Shown piece after piece: positions 43,234-55,495 of a DNA stretch of 64,000 nucleotides. The DNA comes from Stachybotrys elegans (lineage: Eukaryota > Ascomycota > Sordariomycetes > Hypocreales > Stachybotryaceae), in NCBI GenBank assembly GCA_020746835.1, contig JAGPNK010000003.1, positions 1,984,001 to 2,048,000 on the forward strand, in the 5' to 3' direction. The notes beneath the pieces were generated by a model, which did not search any database, was not told the DNA's origin, and saw nothing but the letters and a program-made list of their open reading frames with translations. The position numbers and the translations under genes were made by a program. The first letter of the stretch is position 1; every line of letters starts with the position of its first letter.

Positions 43234-44977
43234 TCATGGTGTGCTCTCGCTTCTCTCCGCACTTGCTTCCTTCTCCTTAAACCGCGCCTTGACCCCGACG
43301 AGCATGGAGAGAAAGTACTCTCGCCTCTCGTCTTCCGGGGGCATCACAACCTCAACGTCAAAATGATAAAAGACAGATGAGATGGCCTTGAAAACAATCA
43401 GCTCGGCGAGATGTCGGCCGGGGCAGGACCTCGCACCACCACCCCAACTCAGGCTGAACCTCTCCATCCTCCGAGCGGCATCCGCATCCAACCACCTTTC
43501 TGGTTCATAAGAAGCGCCGCTCGGTCCGCAGATATCTTCATTGCGATGCAGAGCTATAGGATTGCAGCCTACAGTGGTGCCAGCCGGGATGTGATACCCG
43601 TCAAGGTCAAGGCCGCCAGCAGGCACTCCACGCGGCAGGGACATGGCAATAACTGGGTGGAGCCTCTTTGCCTCCTTGATGGCTGCCTGCATGTGAGTGA
43701 GCTTTGCTGCAGTGGCGAGCTCAGTAGGTTTTGCAGTGTGCCGAATCTCCTCTGTCACCGTCTTGTGTGTCTTTTCATGAGACGCAATCATAGCCACAAC
43801 GGACGTCAACGTGCTGGCCAGCGTCTCGTGTCCAGCGCCAAAGTTGGTAACAGCCATCTTTTTGAGATAATCCTCGGTAAACTGCTCCTTCTCTTTATGC
43901 AGCTGAATCAAATCAAAGAGAAGATCACGCCGGTCATCCTTGGGCGGGTCAGGTCTCAACGCGGCTTTTATGCGTCGTAGGATGCGAACGTTCACATCCT
44001 GCAAAACGATTAGACGGGCTCTCAACTAGAGTCATTGCGGACTTACTGGAAAGAAAGGACGGAAATTCTTAGGTGTCTCAAATGTGACCCCAAAGAGCAC
44101 GCTGAACCATCTTCCAACGGACTTGAAACGGAACGCAAGCCTTGATATCGCGGGGAAGAGTCCCAGGACGCTCTTCCTCCGCCATCCCTGATAACTATGC
44201 GAACTTGTCCCGCGATCAGTGCCCAGCTTGAGGAAGCCAGGAGACCAGGATATAACAATGGCGCTCAGACACTCGACAGCGATGATGTGCATCCATTCCT
44301 TCAGGTCAACCTCGGCTCCATCCAACGACTTGAGCCTAGCTATTGCCTTGGTTAGGACATTATCAACAATAGGCTCAAACTTGATCAAATGCGAAGTTTG
44401 ATAGAGAGGACCAATCAGCCTTCTTTGGCGTCTATACCGCGCTGTGTCTCGCTCGGAGAGTAGGTCAAGACTATCAGGAAACTCGAGGCGCAGCAGCCAG
44501 TCGATACGCGGCTTGGTGAGAGCCGTGGCAACTGAACAGCATTAGCAATAAAACTCAACATACCCCATTGGAGACATACGGTAAAAGTCTGCCTTGTTGA
44601 GGCCACTTCCGGCACCTAATCATATTTAGTACAAGCTATCCAGTTATGCTGCCACAGAACATACTGTATATGGCCTTGTACGCTTCCCGGCTGTTGAACC
44701 ACACTTCTTCAGGGCCTACACGGACAACTGGTCCGTATTTCTCATGCAGAGTTCTCCCCAAATGGGCCATACGACCGTTTCTTGCATGGTATGCCTGCCA
44801 TGCATTCGATATTGCGGCCAATCTTGGGCCAGGAATACATGATAGCGGGTGCAAGAATAGTCTGTAGGACGCCAGCGCCACGAGAAGTAAAAGAATGAAC
44901 GAAAGTAAATATGCAGCAGCACACAGTGATGACCATATCAACTGCCATGTGCCCGCATACACAAGCTCCCAAAACAT
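43234..44977 (-). CDS. Cytochrome P450 monooxygenase
   Basis: Joined exons complement(43234..43998, 44047..44531, 44580..44615, 44665..44977) give 532 residues; introns are 48, 48 and 49 bp, and one exon is only 36 bp. The first ATG in frame, at 44977, gives an N-terminal membrane anchor (residues ~15-40) followed by HPLSCIPGPRLAA, the Pro-rich hinge. The I helix has FGAGHETLAST (Ala-Gly-x-Glu-Thr), the K helix KEAKRLHP (Glu-x-x-Arg), a PERW element (YEPERWLD) and the heme loop WGGGARSCPGRHLAE with axial Cys470. This fits an ER-bound class II P450 of fungal secondary or xenobiotic metabolism, resembling the pisatin-demethylase-like CYP57/CYP65 type in general organisation. It lies next to a DHA1 porter on the same strand. 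Confidence 0.93.
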
Positions 44978-45267
44978 GCTGGTTCTGAACACATTGACGA
45001 TGCTAGGGATCGAAGGTTTCGTCGAAACCCCACCAGGTCGGCGTCGCTGCTATGCTTTGTTTGAGTGGCCTTAAGACGCTATTTGAGAAAATGCTATGAC
45101 AATATTCTTGTCATGTTTTCGGGTGAGGCCATCTGCTCGTCATTTGTTGTTGAAGAGAAAATAATTATTCTGTGATTAACTATATAGGGTTTATGCAATT
45201 ACTGAAGTCTATGCTAATGCCTCGTCGCCGTGTTTTAGTGGATCTACCAGTGCTCTATCAATGATCT

Positions 45268-46908
45268 CTAAGTTTGTCCTTGTTTTTGCTTCCTCTTCAG
45301 CGCCATTTCCTGCCTCCATTTCATACCTTTTGCTGTCAATAGAATTATGGGTGCGACACAGAGAAAATACAGCGAGCCAACCAGGGTGAAAGCCCACCCC
45401 AAGCTTATTCGGTCAGTCATGGGAGCAATCACGGCCGTGGCGCCCGCTCCGAGAAGACATCTCACGAGGTTGTTGGCTGCCGACGCTGCACCTGCCTTGC
45501 CGGGGTGAATGTCAATGAGGAGGACATTGGTGGAGTTGTTGTATGCCACAAATGCGATGGACAAGACGGTGCAAATCACGCAGTGAACAGCAATGTGGGC
45601 GTGGGCTTGTATCGCCCACCCCCATGCTATCAAGCATGCTCCAGTGAGAGCCATCGCGGGCATACCGACTTCCATGCGTGCCCGTTCGATGGGGAAGTCG
45701 AACAGGTCAAGCTGGCGGGTGCGGTCGTAAGGCACACCGAGCTTGTCGCAGTACCGCTTGTAGTTCCAGCCCAGCAACGGCCCGACGAGGAAAGCTGCCG
45801 CGACGGAGCCAGCGGCAAGGGGCATGTAGGTCAATCCGACTTGAATCTCGGTATACCCATATCGGTGTGAGAACTGGGACGGGATCGACGTGGTCAGGCA
45901 GTAGAACCCTGCGTACGAGACAGAGCTGATACCCAGCAGGAGCCCCGTCTCTTTCTCCAGCAGCAGGGAAATAGAGCCAAGCAGATTCGGCGGTTTGAAG
46001 TGGAACTTTTGCCGGACAGAGACATTCGAGACGCATCTCCCCAGCCCTTGTGCCGCCGCCGCCGCCGCCTTCTTCCTTTGTCTCCGTTGCAGAAGCTGCC
46101 AGATGGTCCTGTGGGTTAAGGGCGGTTGTATGGACCCATCGCCCACCAGAGTCCGGCAAGTCTCTGGGAAAAACATGACGAACAATGAAAAGGCCGCGCC
46201 GGCAAAGATCGCCAAGAACCAGAAGATGGAGCGCCACCCTAGGCTCTGAGCTAGGGCACCGCCAATAACTGGACCCAGTGAGGGTGCTAGAACAGATGTG
46301 AGAGCCGTGATGCCAATGTACTATTTACAGGCGCATTCAATTAGCAATTCCCGAAGGCTGAATGTGTACAAGTTCGACTTTACCTGGCCTCGTTCTGCGG
46401 ACGTCACGGCATCTGCGACCACGGCGGTGCAGAGGGCAACGGTGCTGGAAGACCCAGACGACTGGAGGGCTCGAAGACCGAGGATTGCGCCGTAGCTGGG
46501 GGCTAGCGCGAGGCCTATGTTGGCCGCAATGTATATTGTGAAGCACAGCATGTACGCCGGTCGCCTTCCGCCGCTGTCTGCCAGTGACCCAACAAACATG
46601 GGGACGATTCCTTGGAGGATCATGTACGTGGTAATCGTCAGGTTGACCTGCGAGTTGCTGATGTCGAGCTCCTGCGCAATGCTCGTAATGGCAGGCAGGT
46701 AAATCTGGGCCGACAGTGGTGAGAACAGGGCGATGAACGTGGCAGCCGCCACCAAGCCTCTCTTCTCCCAGGTTGTGAGGATGGAGTACCGAGGCGGAAG
46801 CTCGTTGGCCTGCGTCTGGTCTTGCTTCTCCAGGGCAGCAGCATCTTGGTCCCCATCCTCAGCTCCAAGGGAGGCTTCAGGCTGAGGTTCCTTCAGGTTT
46901 GCCATCAT
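45268..46908 (-). CDS. MFS drug:H+ antiporter, DHA1 (12-helix) type
   Basis: Joined exons complement(45268..46320, 46384..46908) give 525 residues (63-bp intron). After an acidic, Gln-rich N terminus come the DHA1 features: FSPLSAQIYLPAITSIAQEL in helix 1, TTYMILQGIVPMFVGSLAD, DSGGRRPAYM (motif A), LRALQSSGSSSTVAL, and LAPSLGPVIGGALAQSLGWR (antiporter motif C). A central Ala- and Lys-rich cytosolic loop separates the halves. The C-terminal tail is Lys-rich. This resembles the yeast Qdr/Dtr export family. It probably exports a toxic or specialised metabolite. It is co-directional with the P450 gene, 290 bp from that gene's start. Confidence 0.92.
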
Positions 46909-47889
46909 CGGTGCGGCTCAATGTCGAATCGTTACACTTGACAAAATCTTCTTCATCATCGATAACAGCCCAACAGAGTGGGTTTCCAGTGGGAACTAGG
47001 CATGGATATATGAATGCAGCAGAGCTCCCCGACGTCGGCAATTTTGACAGAACTCCACCGGCCATTGTTACCGCCATTCTAGGGCCAACACATAGCCATC
47101 GGTGCCGCCGGTGCCGAGTCGGCAAACTGCCTTGGCGGTGTTCCGGGACCCCGGTTTTGACATCACAGAAAATTCCATGATTGGGTTATTGCTATTAACC
47201 TACCCTGCCTCAAAGGAGCTTGGGGGCGAAACCCCTTCGGAGATTCGCTCGGTGCCGGGTAATGGCGAGGACCTCTGTCTTAATCCTACCGGCCAACCCT
47301 TTCATGGCAATGAGCCTCTAAGTTGATTAATAATAACTCCTATTGCCGAGATCAAGCTCATCCATGTGGCAATGCCGTTCAGTTGACCATCACTCCACCA
47401 AGTCCATCAGTTCAGCATTCTCGATGCTGCACGACATACAGGGAGGAAAGGGATAGCCAAGGACTTTCTAGGGCCGAAACAGAAATAGAACAAAGCATAT
47501 ACTGTTATGGGCCAACTCTCCGTGTGCCAAGGCGGGAAGCGATCAGGGAAGGGGTGTATCGACAGAATGACCTGTGGAAGACTGTTGTTCTATTGTTTAG
47601 CTGAGCTCCGGGGAGGGACGTGTCCTTCCCATGGACCAGCCCTTTGTATCCAACGTCGTCCTAGTACACATGGAGGGCCGAGCTCACACGGCATGAATGT
47701 TCAGCATAGCACCTTTGTCTCTGCTCTTTGTTCCACTGGCAGGTCGAAAAACATGAAAGCATAGTTGACGGCCAAACTCATCTTCGCGTCAGAATTCGCG
47801 CCCTCCGTGGATAATAAATAGCTACAATATCCCATTTCAATATAACCCTTCATCGGTTTCCAGAAAACTTCCAGTACCTCGTCCTCATC
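46909..47889. other. Intergenic region, no supported gene
   Basis: 981 bp between the divergent DHA1 porter and the gene at 47890. It contains several CGG/CCG-rich patches (around 47100-47130). No ORF of coding quality. Confidence 0.35.
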
Positions 47890-48594
47890 ATGGCTACCTC
47901 AACTTCACGCTCTCTTCAGCCTCGCGCCGCCCGGCACCCTATGAACCCTGCAAAGGATGATCCCGACCTTAGACGGTGCGGATGGGGGTTCTACAACCCC
48001 CAATGCGACTGCAGAAGCGAGATGCCAGAGTCTATTTACGATTGGCCAGAGTGGGAGGCTTCGTTGAAACGCTATGAGTGCTTTAAGGAGCACGGCGAGT
48101 ATTCCGACAAGCTCACGGCCGAGGAGAAGGAGGATGGTTTCGACGAGGGCTGTGGCAAGTTCCTGATCCACGCGGGAATGTTCACAATCGGCGATCATGA
48201 AAACGATTACAAGCTCTTGGAATATGCCTTCGAGCAGTTCAAAGAGTCTTTGGGGAAGCTTGAGGACCTTGGGCAGCTCGTAGGTGCCATATATGAAATC
48301 ATCTGCCCCGAGTCCGCCAAGCGCGATCATCTCCGCCATCTGGTGGCCGCCTTCGCTGGCGAGTTCCTGCCATTCTGGATGCAGGCGGAACCAAGTGCGT
48401 TTCATGCCTACCAGCATGACATGCTCGCAGCGGCAGACCGCCGTCCCAGCCCTTTGCAGATCATGGACATTCTTGTTAGCTTCATCCAACATCCTCCTAA
48501 GAAGGGATTGAACCTCTTCTTTCCTCCACCCGATTGGACGCCTGGCCTGACCGCTTCACGGTGGACATTCTCCCGTGGGCCCTCCAAACCTTAG
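47890..48594 (+). CDS. Conserved-looking protein of unknown function
   Basis: Single-exon CDS of 234 residues from the ATG at 47890. The N terminus is Ser/Arg/Pro-rich, followed by RRCGWGFYNPQCDCRSEM with closely spaced Cys, then a mostly helical and acidic centre (YECFKEHGEYSDKLTAEEKE, AGMFTIGDHENDYKLLEYAF). The C-terminal half ends in a Pro/Phe/Trp-rich stretch (FFPPPDWTPG). The pattern from ~100 to 190 (hydrophobic helices around FLIHAGMFTIGD and YKLLEYAFEQFK) is reminiscent of the tail of BTB/POZ-type proteins, but no BTB core is visible. No signal peptide or membrane segment. Family not recognised. Confidence 0.65.
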   Translation: MATSTSRSLQPRAARHPMNPAKDDPDLRRCGWGFYNPQCDCRSEMPESIYDWPEWEASLKRYECFKEHGEYSDKLTAEEKEDGFDEGCGKFLIHAGMFTIGDHENDYKLLEYAFEQFKESLGKLEDLGQLVGAIYEIICPESAKRDHLRHLVAAFAGEFLPFWMQAEPSAFHAYQHDMLAAADRRPSPLQIMDILVSFIQHPPKKGLNLFFPPPDWTPGLTASRWTFSRGPSKP

Positions 48595-49424
48595 AATTTG
48601 ATAATGGCAGGCTCAACGTTATATCAGGATTCGGCTGGATAAAGGACATTTGTTATTTAGAGGTGCAAGTAGCTTATAATCCATAAGTGTTTTGCCGCTT
48701 CTTCTTGCAAGTCTTTGAAGTGGTTCATCGATGATCCTGGGCCACCACCAAACAAGAACCCCCACGGGTCCTCTTGGGGCAGGAATTTTGCAAATTTGCG
48801 TACAAAAACCTCATGAATACCGTATGATTGGTATTTTCAAGAGTCCCCTCTGTGTGTGTTATCCTTGTCGTTCTCTTCGTCCTCTTTGTCTCCATCTTCT
48901 CCGTCGTCTCCGTTCTCTTCTTCATTTCAAGTCATCCATCTTGTTCGTACTTTGGGCCCCCAAACTACTTGTCCAGGGCCTTCTCGTTGCAAATCTACGT
49001 TCCAGAGCGGTTTATGCCCCTTGCTTGATCATATTCGGAACTGAGGAAGAACAGCCGCCATAAAAGTTGAAGGCTCTTCTTAATTCGGATTTGAGACACC
49101 TGGCAAGGAAGCGAGGATGAGAAATAACAAACTTGCCTCGGTGTGCGAATAATGCATAGTGCCTCGTCACATTGATCTTGTGTTTTTTATGTTGCATGCC
49201 ACGCCTCTCAACCAGCTGTGCACTTTAACCACAATCAAAGTGATAAAGATCTGGATGGCGGCTTGACAGGGGGAAGGGTACAGATCTGAAGAACGCAAGA
49301 CATGCTTTCAGTGTGGTTGAAGAGGAACATGATCCCGTATGCGAGGTTATAGGCGCTTCCCTTGAACGGGAAGGACCTGTATGAAGCCGGGGAATTGTAT
49401 AAAGTCTCTTGGGTGGCGAATGAG
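48595..49424. other. Intergenic region with pyrimidine-rich patch
   Basis: 830 bp, no supported gene. A T/C-rich stretch lies at about 48846-48940. It separates two gene 3' ends. Confidence 0.35.
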
Positions 49425-50072
49425 TCACATACATACATAATTCTTCACGTCGGATCCAAGCGACAAGCCTGTCTTGTCCCAAGTCCCATCCAACCTAGTC
49501 TTTGCCTGCTTGCCACCCCCCGGAGAACGTGTGCGACCAAGGCAACTGTTGAAGAAGTCTTGGACACTCTTGGAAACACCCCCAAGAACTGTAGAGTAAT
49601 CGTAGGCAGTCTCGGCAACCTTGGTCCAGGCGGTATCCGAGGACATGACAGAGTTGGTGCCCGTGTCGTCATGATACTCGACCTCAAGCTCCCGGCCAAT
49701 ATTGTAAACACTGTATGCGTTTCTCCCGCCACAAATGTCGTATGCGTAACCAGGGCAGCGCAAAGAACACTCGGAGTCAGCGACACGAGTGGCAAGTGGC
49801 GGATAGAGGTTGGCGCACCAACACTGGCTGCCTCTCAACACTGCCACCGTTGCATCTACCCTGCGACAGTTATTCGCGCATAGCCCAACCGACATGAAGA
49901 CAGACACAGTTTGCGCGGCAAGGACGGGTCCCATCTCCAGGAAGCAGCCCTGTGAAGTGATCTCGCCGAGAAGGGGAGATCTGGCTGGTGGCTGAAGACT
50001 ACCGTGATGTCGGGCCTGAGCCGTGACGGCGCCGACCCAGAGGAGAATGGCGAATATGGGTTGTCTATCCAT
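49425..50072 (-). CDS. Secreted WSC-domain protein
   Basis: Single-exon frame of 215 residues. Residues 1-20 (MDRQPIFAILLWVGAVTAQA) form a signal peptide. A WSC domain follows at ~40-125: GCFLEMGPV, LCANNCRR, SQCWCANLYPP, CSLRCPGYAYDICGG and SVYNIG, with the usual eight-Cys pattern (glycan-binding, cell-wall stress type). The C-terminal ~80 residues are Thr/Ser/Gly-rich and lack a membrane helix or GPI signal, so it may be released into the wall space. The frame's end after SPGGGKQAKTRLDG is not typical and an unrecognised intron or truncation is possible. Confidence 0.8.
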   Translation of the reverse strand: MDRQPIFAILLWVGAVTAQARHHGSLQPPARSPLLGEITSQGCFLEMGPVLAAQTVSVFMSVGLCANNCRRVDATVAVLRGSQCWCANLYPPLATRVADSECSLRCPGYAYDICGGRNAYSVYNIGRELEVEYHDDTGTNSVMSSDTAWTKVAETAYDYSTVLGGVSKSVQDFFNSCLGRTRSPGGGKQAKTRLDGTWDKTGLSLGSDVKNYVCM

Positions 50073-50882
50073 GATGGCCTGAGAAATGAAGGCGAGATGT
50101 TGATGAATGGAAGAAACTGAACAACCCCAGACACTCAGACGTGAGCCACCAAAACCACTACACCAAAACTGCTAACGTTATCATGGCTAGTGGTTGCCTG
50201 GGATTCACAGGTACCACAGGCTGGCAGTCTACATTGAGGATCATATTCTCTCAGCGAGTCCTCACGTCACTCTCCATTATGTACAATTACGCCAGAGAGT
50301 GATATTTGGATAGCCGAAGAATCCATTTATGGCTGATGTTTCTCTTTGAGTGTGGCGCTGATGACGGGATTTTCCCCATCTCAAATGTTCAGTTTAATCT
50401 TGTCTACTTGTGGCTAGTATTTTGCAAGTATCCACCCTCCCACCATACGTGTCCAGATACCTCTGGCTACCTACTCCGCCCCCACCAAGGCCGCGGAACC
50501 CTTTCGCAGCCTGTAGCCCTTATCCTGCCAGGCTGTGTGCTGCTGTGTGCTGCTGTGTGCTGCTACCCCTGCACTTGGTCGACTTTGGACTTTGCAAATC
50601 GGACACCTCGCGGATCCGACTTTCGACCTTCTTCCACGCCGCTCCGTCAACGACCGACTTGCCTCGTCGAGCAGCAGCCGCCGCCGTTTCGCATCCCGCC
50701 CCCATCGCCTGCTTCCTGCTCTGTCGAGACAGTCGATCTCGAGGGCTTCCTCTTTCTCGCGAGCAACCCCCGCTCTCCTGCTCCTCTCCTCAACGGTTCC
50801 ACCTCGATTGCCTGCATCACCAGCTCCCCTCATCGAACGCAGCCCACCGATCCTCTGCGGCTGCGCGCTGCCCAGCCTCATC
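50073..50882. promoter_or_regulatory. Divergent promoter and 5' leader (WSC / P5A ATPase)
   Basis: 810 bp separating two divergent genes. A short tandem run of TGTGCTGC-type units lies at ~50537-50563. The downstream ~300 bp are CT-rich, as expected of a leader and core promoter for a housekeeping gene. Confidence 0.4.
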
Positions 50883-53800
50883 ATGGCACCCCTCGTCGAC
50901 AATCCGCAGATTCGGCATGCCGAGCTGCTTCGGCCGCTGCCCTTCTTTATGCATGCCTACGTCTGGCCGTTTGCTATTGCCTGGCCCATCTTTCTGCGAT
51001 ACTACATGGATCAAGCCCTCTACGACACCTACATCAACGGCGAGGAATGGACCTTTGTCTACAGCGGCGCCATCATCACTGTCCAGTCTCTTGTTTGGCT
51101 GAGCACCCATTGGAGCGTCAACCTCAAGAGCCGCTTCAAGGCCTCCAAGGCCTCCGGCATCGACGACGCCCAGCTCATCAAGGTCATCCCCATCGCAAAC
51201 GCCGGCTCCGGCGAGATCTGCGAGATTGTGCGCGACAAGGTACATCCAGCTGTTTCCACGTCACATCGAGCTCCCAGACTGACCGTCATCTAGACTGCAG
51301 GCCAGCCCAACATCTCGTTCCTCTTCCAGAAGCGCCGGTTCCTCTACAATCCCGATATCAAGTCGTTTGCCACCCTCCAGTTCGACATTGACGCCGAGCC
51401 CAAGCCTACCATTGGCAGCTACCAGTCGTCCCGCGGCTTCGAGAAACAGTCCGAAATCTCCCGCCTCGAGCATCACTATGGCACCAACACCTTCGACATT
51501 CCTGTTCCCAGCTTCACTGAGCTCTTCAAGGAGCACGCTGTCGCCCCCTTCTTCGTCTTCCAGATCTTCTGTGTTGGTCTATGGATGCTCGACGAATACT
51601 GGTACTACTCGCTCTTTACCCTCTTCATGCTTGTCGCCTTTGAGAGCACCGTGGTTTGGCAGCGTCAGCGCACCCTCACAGAGTTCCGTGGCATGAGCAT
51701 CAAGCCCTACGACATGTGGGTTTTCCGGCTTGGCAAGTGGACCGAGGTGCAGAGTGACAAGCTGCTGCCCGGCGACCTGGTCTCTGTGGGACGTACCAAG
51801 GAAGACAGCGGCGTGGCTTGCGACATGCTCCTCGTTGAGGGTACTGCCATTGTGAACGAAGCCATGCTGTCAGGTGAAAGCACTCCTCTCCTCAAGGACT
51901 CTATTCAGCTCCGCCCAGCCAACGTCCCCATTGACTCCGAGGGTCTCGACAAGAACGCTTTCCTCTGGGGAGGCACCAAGGTCCTCCAGATCACTCACGG
52001 AAATTCCGATGTGGAGAAGCCCAAGCTTGCCTCGGGTGTTCCCCCGCCTCCGGATAACGGGGCCATGGCTATCGTCATGAAGACCGGTTTCGAAACCTCC
52101 CAGGGAAGCCTGGTGAGGACCATGATCTATTCGACTGAGCGTGTTTCCGCCAACAACTTTGAGGCTCTTCTCTTCATCCTGTTCCTCCTCATCTTCGCCA
52201 TCGCCGCCTCGTGGTACGTCTGGGACGAGGGTGTGCGCAAGGACCGCAAGCGCTCCAAGCTCCTGCTTGACTGCGTCCTCATCGTCACCAGTGTCGTTCC
52301 CCCCGAGCTTCCCATGGAGCTTAGTTTGGCCGTCAACACTAGTCTAGCTGCTCTCGCCAAGCTCGCCATCTTCTGTACCGAGCCTTTCCGTATTCCCTTC
52401 GCTGGCCGTGTCGACGTGGCTTGCTTCGACAAGACGGGTACTCTTACGGGCGAAGATCTTGTGGTTGAGGGTATTGCCGGTCTCGGCCTTACTCAGGCTG
52501 ACTCCAGCGACAAGAAAGAGGCTGACGGTGCTCATTCTACCATCACCCCTGTCAAGGAGTCTAGCTTGGAGACGCAGCTTGTTCTCGCCACTGCACATGC
52601 TCTGGTGAAGCTTGACGAGGGCGAGGTTGTCGGTGACCCCATGGAAAAGGCCACGCTTACCTCTCTGGGATGGACTCTTGGCCGTAACGATATTCTCAGG
52701 AGCACTCCCAAGAGTGGAAGCGCCCAAGGCTCCGTTCAGATCAAGCGCCGCTTCCAGTTCTCTTCCGCACTTAAGCGCCAGAGCGCTGTCGCTACGATTC
52801 ACGGTATTGACGCCAACACCGGAAAGAAGATCAAGGGAACCGTCGCTGCCGTCAAGGGAGCGCCAGAGACCATCCAGAAGATGCTGGTTGATGTTCCCGC
52901 TGACTACGAAGAGACTTTCAAGTACTTTACACGCAAGGGATCTCGCGTCCTTGCTCTCGCCTACAAGCAGATGACTGTGGAATCTGAGCTTGGCGCCAGC
53001 AGGATCAATGACCTCAAGCGTGAAAAGGTTGAGGCTGACCTGACTTTTGCCGGTTTCCTTGTTCTCCACTGCCCTCTCAAGGACGATGCCAAGGAGGCTG
53101 TTCAGATGTTGAACGAGAGCAGCCACCGCGTCGTCATGATCACTGGAGACAACCCCCTGACCGCCGTCCATGTCGCTCGAGAGGTCGAGATTGTCGATCG
53201 CGATGTGCTGATTCTTGATGCCCCCGAGGACAACGTTGGCGGCCAGAAGCTCGTATGGAAGAGCGTCGACGACAAGATCAGCATTGATGTCGATCCTACC
53301 AAGCCTATTGACCCGTCCATTCTCAAGAACAACGATCTTTGTGTCACCGGTTACGCCCTAGCCAAGTTCCAGGGCCAGGCCGCTTGGTACTCCATTCTCC
53401 GTCACGCCTGGGTCTACGCTCGCGTGTCTCCTAAGCAGAAGGAAGAGATTCTTCTTGGCCTCAAGGATATGGGTTACTATACCCTCATGGCTGGTGATGG
53501 TACTAACGATGTCGGTGCCTTGAAGCAGGCCCACATCGGTATTGCCCTTCTCAACGGTACCCAGGACGACCTTGTCAAGATTGCAGAGCACTCCCGCAAC
53601 ACCAAGATGAAGGAGATGTACGAGAAGCAGGTTGAGCTGATGAAGCGCTTCAACCAGCCCGCTCCTCCTGTTCCAGTCGTCATCGCTCACCTGTACCCCC
53701 CTGGCCCTGGCAACCCCAACTTCATGAAGGCGGCTGAGCGTGAGGCCAAGAAGAAGAAAGTCACCACTGAGGAGTATGTCAAGTCGATTGGACATGATGT

Positions 53801-54924
53801 CGAGACCATCACTTCGCCTGGCGCACAGAGCCTGATCGATTCCAATGCGAACCCTCGCGCGAGGCAGCAGGCTCAGGCAGCCAACCTCGCCGACAAGCTG
53901 ACCTCTGGACTGATGGACGCCGAGATGGATGACAGTGAGCCTCCTACTCTGAAGCTCGGTGACGCCTCTGTGGCCGCTCCCTTCACTTCTAAGCTCCGTA
54001 ATGTTATCGCCATTCCCAACATTATCCGCCAGGGCCGATGCACTCTTGTTGCCACGATCCAGATGTACAAGATTCTCGCACTCAACTGTCTCATCAGCGC
54101 TTACTCGCTCTCCGTTCTTTACCTTGAGGGCATCAAGTTCGGCGATACCCAGTACACTATTAGCGGTATGCTCATGTCGGTCTGCTTCCTCAGCATCTCC
54201 CGAGCGAAGGTCGTCGAGGGTCTCAGCAAGGAACGTCCTCAGCCCAACATCTTCAACGTCTACATTATTGGATCGATTCTTGGCCAGTTTGCCGTTCACA
54301 TTGTTACGCTCATCTACATTGCCCGACTCTGCGAGAGACTTGAGCCGTAAGTATTCATCACTTCTTGGTGCATTCACTACTAACAGTCACAGTCGCTCTG
54401 AAGAAGTCGATCTCGAGGGCGAATTCGCCCCCTCTCTTCTGAACTCGGCCATTTACCTTCTCCAGCTTATCCAGCAGATTTCCACCTTTGCCATCAATTA
54501 CCAGGGCCGTCCCTTCCGAGAGTCCCTGTCCGAAAACAAGGGCATGTACTACGGCATCGTCGGCGTCTCGGCCCTCGCCTTTGCCTGCGCCATGGAGCTC
54601 ATCCCCGAGATCAACGAGGGCATGAAGCTCGTGCCATTTAGCGAGGAGTTCAAGTATAACCTGACTGTCTGCATGGTGCTCGACTACGGCGCCTGCTTCA
54701 TCATCGAGCGGGGCCTCAAGGCTTTCTTCAGCGACTTCCGCCCCCGAGACATTGCCGAGCGCCGCCCCGACCAGCTCGAGCGCGAGGCTATCCGCAAGAA
54801 GGCGGCCGACGCCAAGAAGGCCGAGGCTGAGGAGGCCAAGCGCCTGGAGAAGGTGGCCGAGTTCGAGCGCAAGGTTGAGGCTCGCAGACAGCAGATTCAG
54901 CAGTGGGCGAACAACCGCAACTAG
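50883..54924 (+). CDS. spf1: P5A-type ATPase, ER membrane-helix dislocase
   Basis: Exons 50883..51239, 51294..54346 and 54393..54924 (54- and 46-bp introns) give 1,313 residues. It starts MAPLVDNPQIRHAELLRPLP. The P-type ATPase core is complete: A-domain SGEST (LSGESTPLL), P5A-specific PPELPMELS in helix M4 (~455-463), phosphorylated Asp498 in DKTGT, GDNPLTA and the hinge GDGTNDVGALK (~853). The extra membrane segments and the long, charged C-terminal tail (Glu/Lys/Ala coiled coil) fit P5A. Family knowledge: P5A ATPases (yeast Spf1, human ATP13A1) remove mistargeted tail-anchored and signal-anchored helices from the ER. It acts in the ER membrane and is probably constitutive. Confidence 0.97.
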
Positions 54925-55495
54925 AGCAGTACACTATATATTGTCATAGAGGGTTAAGGCAGGCGGCGGAGTGTACAAATCGGAAGAAGGGTGGGTTTTA
55001 TGAGCCAGGGTTTCCTTTGTGGAAGCATAAAACGGAATGTTAGAATAGAAGCTGTCGACGTACGTAGGCTATGTGCGTTGGCCTCCATGGATATACTTCT
55101 TTGTCTAGCTGCATGTACGATTAGGATAAACAGGGAGGTTGACCCAGCATGATATGCAAAGGGGCGCTAGTTCGTGACGACATTATTCATTGTTATTTCT
55201 TTTTCTTTTCCCGATTACTTCTATGATACAGAGACTCGTAGTCCTTCAGGGCATTTCGTAGAACAGCAGACAAGTAGCAACGCCGAACCAACCGAGTACC
55301 AGACAAGCACAGCCCACCGAGCCCGGCTGCACCAGCCATGCCCTAATTTTTCCCGTGGCTAAAAGACTACAGGCCCTCTTCTCATCTACGTACATCAACG
55401 GCTCCCTTGTCGTCGTGGACCCCAGAAGAGCGCTTCCTCTCGAGTCGACGGGAGCCGCCGCCACCGGCTAGCATTACACTTGTACGAGACAAGAT
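54925..55495. other. Intergenic region between two convergent gene ends
   Basis: 571 bp between the 3' ends of the P5A ATPase and malate dehydrogenase genes. No supported gene. Confidence 0.4.

Noticed and set aside
52344..54377. Long minus-strand ORFs under the P5A ATPase
   Set aside because: They mirror the biased codons of the real gene and contain no recognisable motif.
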